A DNA stretch of 29,956 nucleotides from DATCYZ01 sp036526195 (GTDB lineage Bacteria > Pseudomonadota > Gammaproteobacteria > Burkholderiales > SG8-39). Positions 23,835 through 29,956 of this stretch are shown here, in pieces (position 1 is the first letter of the stretch; each line of letters begins with the position of its first letter). Where the stretch lies: assembly GCA_036526195.1 (NCBI GenBank), contig DATCYZ010000121.1:1-29956 (forward strand), written 5' to 3'. The notes beneath the pieces are model-generated. The model ran no database searches, was not told where the DNA came from, and worked only from the letters and a program-made list of their open reading frames with translations. Both the position numbers and the translations under genes were made by a program.

Positions 23835-24725
23835 TCATTTGCGTGGCGCCGGCGCGCGACCGGAGGAATCCTTCAGGTACCGGAAGAAATCCGAGTTCGG
23901 CTCGAGCAGCATCAGGTCGTTCTTGCCCTGGAAGGTTGCGCGATAGGCTTCCATGCTGCGGTAGAACGAATAGAACTCCGGGTTCTGCGAGAACGCGGCC
24001 GCGTAGGTGGCGGCCGCCTTGGCGTCGCCCTGGCCCCGAACCTGCTGCGCGTCGCGGAAGGCCTCGGCCAGGATCACCTCGCGCTGCCGGTCGGCGTCGG
24101 CGCGGATGCGTTCGGCTTCCGCCGAACCCTTGGACCGCAGCTCGTTGGCGATGCGCTTGCGCTCGGCTTCCATCCGGCGATACACCGACTCGCTCACTTC
24201 CTGCGGCAGGTCGACGCGCTTCAGGCGCACGTCCACCAGCTGCACGCCGAGGTCGCGGCGCAGTTCCTGGTCCGCCTTCTCGCGCACGTCCTCCATGATC
24301 TGGTCGCGCTCGCCGGAAACCACTTCGTGCACGGTGCGCTTGTTGAACTCGTTCTGCAGGCCGCCGGAGATCGTCTGGCGCAGGCGGATCGCGGCGCGGA
24401 ACTCCTCGCCCTGCACCGACACGTAGTACTGCTTGACGTCGATGATGCGCCACTTGACGAAGGAATCGACCAGCACCGGCTTCTTCTCGGAGGTGATGAA
24501 GCGCAGCGGCTCGGCGTCGTCATAGGTCAGGATGCGCATGTCGAAGGTGCGCACGTTCTGGATCATCGGCCACTTGAAATGCAGGCCGGGCCGGGTGATC
24601 ACTTCCTTCACCTCGCCCAGCTGGAAGACGATGGCGTGCTGGCGCTGGTCGACGGTGAACAGCGCGCCGGACACCACCAGCAGGACCGCGACGAAGGCCG
24701 CGCCAAGAGGGCCGAGGAACCTCAT
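23835..24725 (-). CDS. hflC: HflC, FtsH protease modulator
   Basis: The 296-residue protein is an SPFH-family subunit of the HflKC cage, which encloses FtsH and limits degradation of membrane proteins. It has an N-terminal membrane segment (about 5-24), the SPFH domain (VDQRQHAIVFQLGEVKEVITRPGLHFKWP), and a long charged coiled coil (about 170-230, RRMEAERKRIANELRSKGSAEAERIRADADRQRE, read in part). Length matches the family. Its start overlaps the hflK stop (ATGA), so the partners are made in step. Confidence 0.97.
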   Translation of the reverse strand: MRFLGPLGAAFVAVLLVVSGALFTVDQRQHAIVFQLGEVKEVITRPGLHFKWPMIQNVRTFDMRILTYDDAEPLRFITSEKKPVLVDSFVKWRIIDVKQYYVSVQGEEFRAAIRLRQTISGGLQNEFNKRTVHEVVSGERDQIMEDVREKADQELRRDLGVQLVDVRLKRVDLPQEVSESVYRRMEAERKRIANELRSKGSAEAERIRADADRQREVILAEAFRDAQQVRGQGDAKAAATYAAAFSQNPEFYSFYRSMEAYRATFQGKNDLMLLEPNSDFFRYLKDSSGRAPAPRK

Positions 24726-25924
24726 CGCTCCACCCTCTCACGTCCGCGCAGCGTGTCGCGCGAGCGCCCCCCGGCCGGGTCGACGAGCGCCGGCTCCGGC
24801 GTTGCCGGGCGCGGCGCTGCGGCCTCGCCCCCGGTCGCCCCGGCCTTCTGCATCAGCCGGTCGAGCGGCAGGTAAAGAAGATTGCCGTTGCCGCGAAAAT
24901 CCATCATGACCTTCGAGGTGGTGCTGAGCACCTGCTGCATGGTTTCGATGTAGATCCGCTCGCGCGTGACCGCCGGCGCCTTGGAATACTCCGCGAGCAC
25001 CTGCTTGAAGCGCGAGGCATCACCCTCGGCGCTCGCAATCACGCGCTGCCTGTAGCCGTCGGCCTCTTCCTTCAGGCGCGAGGCGGCGCCGCGCGCCTTC
25101 GGCACCACGTCGTTGGCGTAGGCCTGTCCTTCGTTCTTCTGGCGTTCCAGATCCTGTCCCGCCTTGACGGCGTCGTCGAACGCGGCCTGCACCTGCTCGG
25201 GCGGCTGCGCGCTCTGGATCGTGATCCGGCTCACGAGGATGCCCGTCTTGTACCGCTTGAGGATGTCCTGCATCAGGGCCTGGGCCTTGACCTGGATTTC
25301 CTCGCGCGACTCGTAGAGGATGCCGTCCATGCGGCTCTTGCCGATCACTTCGCGCATCGCGGCCTCGGCGGCCTGCATCGCGGTCTCGTCGGGCCCCTTG
25401 GTATTGAACAGGTAGTCCTTGGCGTCCGACACGACGTACTGGACGGCGAACTGCAGGTCGACGATGTTCTCGTCATCCGTCAGCATCAGGGATTCCTTCA
25501 GCGCCTTGGTTCGAATGGTGTTCCGGTAGCCCACTTCCAGCGTGCGCACCTGCGAAAGGTTGACGATCTCGTGCGTCTGCACCGGCCAGGGCGCGCGCCA
25601 GCGCAGGCCCGAACCGGTTTCCTCGGAGAACTTGCCGAATGTCAGCACGATGCCGCGCTGGCCTTCGACCACGATGTAGAACCCGCTCGCCAGCCAGATG
25701 AGGAGCGCAAGGCCGACGAGCACCAGCGCGCCGCCGCCCATGCGCCCGGCCGAAGGCGGCTCCATGCGGCCGCCGCCGTCGTCGCCGCCGCCACGACGCC
25801 CGAAGAGGTCGTTCAGGCGCCGGTTGAAGGTGCGCCAGAGCTCGTCGAGATCGGGCGGGCCGTCCCGCGGGCCCTGCGGTCCGCGGGAACCGCCGCGGCC
25901 CCAGTTTGGGTCGTTCAAGGACAT
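24722..25924 (-). CDS. hflK: HflK, FtsH protease modulator
   Basis: The 400-residue partner of HflC has a glycine/proline/arginine-rich cytoplasmic leader (1-62, starting MSLNDPNWGRGGSRG), one membrane helix (about 64-83) and the SPFH domain (FYIVVEGQRGIVLTFGKF onward) in the periplasm. A coiled coil covers about 255-330. The C-terminus after ~residue 365 is a low-complexity Ala/Pro/Arg tail. The ATG at 25924 gives the conserved MSLNDPxWG start; the open frame continues upstream but only as antisense of hflX-type sequence. It lies 28 bases after hflX. Confidence 0.97.
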   Translation of the reverse strand: MSLNDPNWGRGGSRGPQGPRDGPPDLDELWRTFNRRLNDLFGRRGGGDDGGGRMEPPSAGRMGGGALVLVGLALLIWLASGFYIVVEGQRGIVLTFGKFSEETGSGLRWRAPWPVQTHEIVNLSQVRTLEVGYRNTIRTKALKESLMLTDDENIVDLQFAVQYVVSDAKDYLFNTKGPDETAMQAAEAAMREVIGKSRMDGILYESREEIQVKAQALMQDILKRYKTGILVSRITIQSAQPPEQVQAAFDDAVKAGQDLERQKNEGQAYANDVVPKARGAASRLKEEADGYRQRVIASAEGDASRFKQVLAEYSKAPAVTRERIYIETMQQVLSTTSKVMMDFRGNGNLLYLPLDRLMQKAGATGGEAAAPRPATPEPALVDPAGGRSRDTLRGRERVER

Positions 25925-25952
25925 CGCAGGCTCGTTATCCGCAGAGTGGAGT

Positions 25953-27110
25953 TCAAAGAGGTTGCAGGGAGATTGGTTGCGCCGCCGTCCGGCCCCGCGC
26001 GCATTCGGTGATTGCCTCGCGCACCAGTTCCAATCCGGCACCGGTGCGGGCACTTGCCCGGACGCGCAGGATGGTACCACACTCGTCGCGCTCGATTCCC
26101 GGCGGCGCACCCCCGAGATCGATCTTGTTCCAGACCAGAATCTGCCGCGTTCCCTGCGCGCCGATCTCCGCCAGCACGCGGTCGACTTCCGCGATCTGCA
26201 GTTCGCGCACCGAGGAGGCGCTGTCCACCACGTGCAGCAGGATGTCGGCGCGCACCGTCTCCTCGAGGGTCGCGCGAAAGGCCGCGACCAGCCCGTGCGG
26301 CAGGTCACGAATGAAGCCGACGGTGTCCGAGAGCACCACGTCCCCCGCCCCGGGCAGCCACACCCGGCGCGTCGTGGTATCGAGGGTGGCGAACAACTGG
26401 TCGGCCGCCAGCGTGCGCGCGCGGGTGAGCGCATTGAACAGCGTCGACTTTCCGGAGTTGGTGTAGCCGACGAGCGAAACCGAGAGCACGTCGCGCCGCG
26501 CACGCGCGCGGCGCTGCACCTGGCGGTGGCGCTGCAGCTGATCGAGCTTGCCGCGCAGCATGCGCACCCGCTGGCCGATCAGGCGGCGGTCGAGTTCGAG
26601 CTGCTTCTCGCCCGGTCCGCCGGTCTTGCCCAGGCCGCCGCGCTGGCGTTCCAGGTGCGCCCAGCCGCGCACCAGGCGCGTCGACAGGTGTTCGAGCTGC
26701 GCCAGCTCCACCTGGAGTTTCCCTTCATTGGTCCGGGCGCGTTGCCCGAAGATCTCGAGGATCACGCTGGTGCGGTCCATCACGCGGCGCACCAGCACCT
26801 TCTCGAGGTTGCGCTCCTGGGCAGGCGAAAGGTCATGGTTGAACACCACGTAGCCCGCGTTCAGCGCCTCGGCGGCGGCGGCGATCTCGCCGACCTTGCC
26901 CTGCCCCGCAAACAGCTTCGCGTCCGGGCGCTGGCGGCGCCCGCGCACCACCTGGTAACGGCGCACCCCGGCGCTTTCCACCAGGTGCACCAGTTCCGCG
27001 GCGCTTTCCTCGAAGCCTTCGTCGCCGAAGTCGAGGCACACCAGCACCGCCGCTTGCGGATCGGCCGGCGGCGCCTGCGGGTCGGCCCGCGGCGTTTCGC
27101 GTTCTGTCAT
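25953..27110 (-). CDS. hflX: GTPase HflX
   Basis: The 385-residue translational GTPase binds 50S subunits and splits stalled or heat-damaged ribosomes. It has the HflX N-terminal domain, the conserved GGLGKTGGPGEKQLE linker (about 158-172), and a G domain with P-loop GYTNSGKS (215-222), the switch region TLDTTTR, DTVGFI (G3) and NKID (G4). The ATG at 27110 is used; a GTG at 27140 would add ten residues, and neither has a clear ribosome binding site. The first ~20 residues are Pro/Ala-rich. It follows hfq by 67 bases, the standard arrangement. Confidence 0.96.
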   Translation of the reverse strand: MTERETPRADPQAPPADPQAAVLVCLDFGDEGFEESAAELVHLVESAGVRRYQVVRGRRQRPDAKLFAGQGKVGEIAAAAEALNAGYVVFNHDLSPAQERNLEKVLVRRVMDRTSVILEIFGQRARTNEGKLQVELAQLEHLSTRLVRGWAHLERQRGGLGKTGGPGEKQLELDRRLIGQRVRMLRGKLDQLQRHRQVQRRARARRDVLSVSLVGYTNSGKSTLFNALTRARTLAADQLFATLDTTTRRVWLPGAGDVVLSDTVGFIRDLPHGLVAAFRATLEETVRADILLHVVDSASSVRELQIAEVDRVLAEIGAQGTRQILVWNKIDLGGAPPGIERDECGTILRVRASARTGAGLELVREAITECARGRTAAQPISLQPL

Positions 27111-27177
27111 CAGGCTTGAAACGGGCGCCGCGTCGGGCACGCGCGCCGGGCCGGGAGCGCCAGACGGCGCCGGCCGG

Positions 27178-27417
27178 TCAAACGGCCGCGTCCTTGTCCG
27201 GCGCGAGGGTCACCGGGCGCGAAGGCACCACCGTGGAAATGGCATGCTTGTAGACCATCTGCGTCACCGAATTGCGCAGCAGCACCACATACTGGTCGAA
27301 GGACTCGATCTGTCCCTGGAGCTTGATGCCGTTCACCAGATAGATCGAGACCGGCACGTGTTCCTTGCGCAGGGTGTTCAGGAACGGGTCTTGTAACAAC
27401 TGCCCTTTGCTGCTCAT
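27178..27417 (-). CDS. hfq: RNA chaperone Hfq
   Basis: The 79-residue Sm-like protein forms a hexamer that pairs small RNAs with target mRNAs. The Sm1 segment (LNTLRKEHVPVSIYLVNGIKLQGQIESFDQYVVLL, read in part) and the Sm2 motif YKHAIST are intact, including Q8, Y25-region and H57-type residues of the binding faces. The C-terminal tail is short, as in betaproteobacteria. AGAGGCGA precedes the ATG. It heads the hfq-hflX-hflK-hflC cluster. The der (engA) gene often found before hfq is not here; aroC is upstream instead. Confidence 0.98.
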   Translation of the reverse strand: MSSKGQLLQDPFLNTLRKEHVPVSIYLVNGIKLQGQIESFDQYVVLLRNSVTQMVYKHAISTVVPSRPVTLAPDKDAAV

Positions 27418-27452
27418 GTGTCGCCTCTGTTCGAAGGACGTCGCGTCGCGCT

Positions 27453-27481
27453 ACTCTAATGGAATTCCCTGCGGGTTTCCA
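27453..27481 (-). promoter_or_regulatory. Candidate hfq promoter
   Basis: On the minus strand, TGGAAA (27481-27476) and TAGAGT (27458-27453) are 17 bases apart, each with four of six consensus bases. They lie in the 89-base gap between aroC and hfq and would give a leader of about 30 bases. Transcription from aroC could also reach hfq, since no terminator is seen in the gap. Confidence 0.3.
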
Positions 27482-27506
27482 TACTGCAGGATCCGGCGCG
27501 CCGTTA

Positions 27507-28607
27507 TCAGGCCACGCGACCGGGCACCGGCGCGATCGGCAGTTCGACGTCGCCGCATTGCGCGCGGTGGCGCAGCGCATGGTCCATGAGCACGCAGGCC
27601 ATCATGCCTTCGGCGATCGGGGCGGCCCGGATGCCCACGCAGGGATCGTGGCGGCCCTCGGTCTGGATCGTCACCGGCGCGCCACGCACGTCGACCGAGC
27701 GGCGCGCGATGCGAATCGAGGAGGTGGGCTTGAGCGCGATCGACACCGTCAGGTCCTGGCCCGTCGAAATGCCGCCGAGCACCCCGCCGTTGTTGTTCGA
27801 CAGGAACCCCGCCGGCGTCATCTCGTCGCCGTGCTCGCTGCCCTTCTGGCGGATGGACGCGAAGCCCGCGCCGATTTCCACGCCCTTCACCGCGTTGATG
27901 GACATCATCGCGCCGGCGAGGTCTGCGTCGAGCCGCCCGTACACCGGTTCGCCCCAGCCCGGCGGCACGCCCTCGGCCACCGTGTCGATACGCGCGCCGC
28001 AGGAATCGCCCGCCTTGCGCAACTCGTCCATGTAGGCCTCGAGTTGCGGCACGATGGCAGGATCCGAGGCGAAGAACGCGTTCTCGCCCACCGCGTCCCA
28101 GGAGCGCAGCGCGATCTCGAACGGGCCGAGCTGCGACAGCCGCGCGCGGATGCGCAGGCCGTAGCGCGCGGCCAGCCACTTGCGCGCGATCGCCCCCGCC
28201 GCCACACGCACCAGCGTCTCGCGCGCCGAGGCACGCCCGCCGCCGCGCGGATCGCGCACGCCGTACTTGCGCCAGTAGGCGTAGTCCGCGTGGCCGGGGC
28301 GGAAGGTTTGCGCGATCGCGGCATAGTCCTTCGAGCGCGCGTCCTCGTTGCGCACCAGGAACCCGATCGGCGTGCCCGTCGTGCGTCCTTCGTACAGGCC
28401 GGAGAGAATCTCGACCGTGTCGGTCTCGCGTCGCTGCGTCACGTGGCGCGAGGTGCCGGGCTTGCGACGGTCGAGGTCGCGCTGCAGGTCGGCCGCGGAC
28501 AGTTCCAGCCCGGGCGGGCAGCCATCCACCACCCCGCCGTAGGCCGCGCCGTGGGATTCGCCGAACGAGGTCACGCAGAACAGCGTGCCAAAGGTGTTGC
28601 CGGACAT
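27507..28607 (-). CDS. aroC: Chorismate synthase
   Basis: The 366-residue FMN-dependent enzyme converts EPSP to chorismate, the last shikimate step. The signatures GESHGAAYGGVVDGCPPGL (near the N-terminus), RPGHADYAYWRKYG with the catalytic histidine, RGGGRASARET and the C-terminal GISTGQDL-type segment are all present. Length is standard. There is no convincing ribosome binding site before the ATG; a run of six T's ends two bases before it. The amidohydrolase gene lies 61 bases upstream on the same strand, so both may share a transcript. Confidence 0.98.
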   Translation of the reverse strand: MSGNTFGTLFCVTSFGESHGAAYGGVVDGCPPGLELSAADLQRDLDRRKPGTSRHVTQRRETDTVEILSGLYEGRTTGTPIGFLVRNEDARSKDYAAIAQTFRPGHADYAYWRKYGVRDPRGGGRASARETLVRVAAGAIARKWLAARYGLRIRARLSQLGPFEIALRSWDAVGENAFFASDPAIVPQLEAYMDELRKAGDSCGARIDTVAEGVPPGWGEPVYGRLDADLAGAMMSINAVKGVEIGAGFASIRQKGSEHGDEMTPAGFLSNNNGGVLGGISTGQDLTVSIALKPTSSIRIARRSVDVRGAPVTIQTEGRHDPCVGIRAAPIAEGMMACVLMDHALRHRAQCGDVELPIAPVPGRVA

Positions 28608-28668
28608 GGAAAAAAGCTTAGCACAGCGCTTCCTGCGCCAAGGGCGTTCCGCCCGGCGCGCCGCGGCG

Positions 28669-29907
28669 CTACGCGCCCGGCTCGAAGAAGCCGCGCGTCT
28701 CGAAGACCTGCGCCGGGAAGCCGCGGCCGCCCGCGCGCAGCGCGCGCTTGAGCACGAAATCGAACAAGAGCGGGTTGTGCGCGCGGAGCTCGCGCAGCAC
28801 CGGCGCCGCCGCCGCCTGCAGAAGGCCGAGCGACACCAGGTACTCGATCGAGAAGATCGGCAACACCCCGGGCAGCGGATAGTCGGAGCCGTTCAGCAGG
28901 CGCGGATGCCAGTCTTCGCGCGCAAGGATCGTCGCAAGCGCGCCGCCCGCGCGGTTTCGCTGCGTGATCGCGGAAACGTCGCCGAACAGGCGCCCGCGGT
29001 AGCGCGCCTCGCCCATCATGCGCGCGAAAAGCGAGAAGCTTTCCACGTAGGGTCCCTGCGCGCCGCGGTCCAGGTCCCGGTCCTCCCCCATCGAACTGCA
29101 ATGCGCCACCACCACGCGCACGCCGGCATCGAGCGCGCGACGCAGGCGCAGCGGATTGCCCCAGTCGTGGGCGTCCGCCCCGAGCACCGCGCGCTCCTCG
29201 CCCGCGTGCGAGATCAGCGGCAGGCCGGTGCGCGCCAACGCGGCATAGAACCGGTCGCAACGCGCCTGCGCAGGATCGATGCCCATCGCCGCAGGCAGCC
29301 ACTTCACCGCGCGCGCGCCCTCCTGCTTCGCCCGTTCCAGCGCCGCGACGCAGTCTTCGCGGTACGGATGGATCGACGCCACCCATTCGAACACCGACGG
29401 GGCGGCGCGCGCGCTGTCGCGTGCCCAGACATCCGGTACGTAGAAGCCGGTGCGCTTCCAGAGCGCCCGGCCGCGTTCGTCATGCGCGGCGTCGAACGCG
29501 AACAGCAGCAGCTTCACTCCCGGACGCAGGGCGCCGACGAGGTTCTTCAGGCGCTCGATATAGGCGAGGTCCACGCTGCCGGCGGCGTCGTGAACGCAGC
29601 CCGCATTCATGAAGAACAGGCGCCGCGCGTACTGCGCGGGATCGAGCAGGCTGTCCATGGCCGGGTTGACGTAGATCCCGCTGCCCGCATCGCCCGTGCC
29701 GACCAGGTGCGCGTGCGCATCCCAGACGCGGGTCGCATCGATCCCGGCCCACGCCGCCTGCACCAACTCATGATCCCGCAAGGCCGGCGGCAGCGCCGCG
29801 CGGCACGGATTCCAGACCCCGCCCTCGGGCCAGAGCCGCCAACCCACAGCCCCCGCCGCCGCGGCAAACACCGCGCCCGCGCCGAGCAGAAAACGTCTCT
29901 TTTTCAC
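28669..29907 (-). CDS. Exported metal-dependent amidohydrolase
   Basis: The 412-residue protein has an N-terminal signal or anchor (MKKRRFLLGAGAVFAAAAG) with twin arginines followed by FLL, resembling but not matching a Tat motif. The rest is an amidohydrolase-2-type TIM barrel with the metal ligands H65 and H67 (DAHAH), a possible bridging K202 (VKWLP), H234 (SHAGE), H269 (VVAHCSSMG) and the catalytic D342 (NGSDYPLPG). Such proteins hydrolyse or decarboxylate small ring or amide substrates; this one cannot be assigned a substrate. The start is a GTG overlapping the stop of an upstream frame (GTGA), which suggests an operon extending beyond the window. aroC is downstream. Confidence 0.82.
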   Translation of the reverse strand: MKKRRFLLGAGAVFAAAAGAVGWRLWPEGGVWNPCRAALPPALRDHELVQAAWAGIDATRVWDAHAHLVGTGDAGSGIYVNPAMDSLLDPAQYARRLFFMNAGCVHDAAGSVDLAYIERLKNLVGALRPGVKLLLFAFDAAHDERGRALWKRTGFYVPDVWARDSARAAPSVFEWVASIHPYREDCVAALERAKQEGARAVKWLPAAMGIDPAQARCDRFYAALARTGLPLISHAGEERAVLGADAHDWGNPLRLRRALDAGVRVVVAHCSSMGEDRDLDRGAQGPYVESFSLFARMMGEARYRGRLFGDVSAITQRNRAGGALATILAREDWHPRLLNGSDYPLPGVLPIFSIEYLVSLGLLQAAAAPVLRELRAHNPLLFDFVLKRALRAGGRGFPAQVFETRGFFEPGA

Positions 29908-29956
29908 TCGTAAGCCGGGCGCACGAAAGTGGCGGAAACGCCGTTCACCCGTCCGG
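29904..29956 (-). CDS. C-terminal fragment of an unidentified gene (cut by window)
   Basis: On the minus strand the last bases encode GRVNGVSATFVRPAYE and then TGA, overlapping the amidohydrolase GTG as GTGA. That overlap is the usual sign of co-translated genes and is the main reason for calling it coding. Sixteen residues are too few to name a family. It could be a chance open frame. Confidence 0.4.
   Translation of the reverse strand, partial: GRVNGVSATFVRPAYE

Noticed and set aside
27459..28751. Plus-strand open frame of 430 codons
   Set aside because: Antisense of aroC, whose signatures are complete.

Overview
The window is GC-rich, densely coded chromosomal DNA, most likely from a betaproteobacterium. 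The main clues are gene neighbourhoods: rpsF-priB-rpsR-rplI followed by dnaB, hfq-hflX-hflK-hflC-DUF2065-hisZ-purA, and alaC-hom-thrC next to a divergent Mth938-domain gene. The order within the class cannot be settled from this sequence. I saw no insertion sequence, phage gene, integrase, CRISPR array or obvious horizontally acquired island. The accessory content is limited to a few single genes.

Layout. Positions 1-1806 (+) hold the 3' part of a rubrerythrin gene and a CCG-domain Fe-S oxidoreductase, a likely peroxide or redox-stress pair. Positions 1846-5151 (-) hold one large signalling gene (SAM domain, class III nucleotide cyclase, AAA ATPase, helical repeats). Positions 5243-6178 (+) encode a lipoprotein metallophosphoesterase, which meets the threonine operon at a perfect 28-bp palindromic bidirectional terminator. 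Positions 6241-10201 (-) are the overlapping operon alaC-hom-thrC. Positions 10282-10985 (+) hold a coupled pair, an Mth938-like protein and a small four-helix transporter. A NIPSNAP gene (-) follows at 11004-11330. A PrxQ/Bcp peroxiredoxin overlaps a PIN-PhoH ATPase at 11546-13526 (+). A secreted or lipid-anchored class I methyltransferase lies at 13621-14481 (+), and a double CDGSH Fe-S protein at 14518-14754 (-).

The second half is information processing. On the minus strand are rpsF-priB-rpsR-rplI, with a good promoter, a structured leader and a strong terminator, and dnaB lies downstream of that terminator. Upstream of the rpsF promoter are rnr and rlmB, which overlap. A tRNA-Leu(CAG) gene with a near-consensus promoter diverges from rnr. 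Positions 21145-27417 (-) are the hfq-hflX-hflK-hflC-DUF2065-hisZ-purA cluster, linking an RNA chaperone, a ribosome-associated GTPase, the FtsH-modulating HflKC complex, histidine biosynthesis control and AMP synthesis. Positions 27507-29956 (-) hold aroC, an exported amidohydrolase, and the last codons of a further gene cut by the window edge.

Most genes are ordinary housekeeping genes. I did not find a convincing new multi-gene system. The points most worth following are the exported SAM-dependent methyltransferase, the orphan SAM-cyclase-ATPase protein, the rubrerythrin/Fe-S pair that lacks its usual partner gene, the rpsF promoter whose -35 lies inside a duplicated rlmB tail, and the tRNA-Leu promoter that overlaps the rnr start codon.
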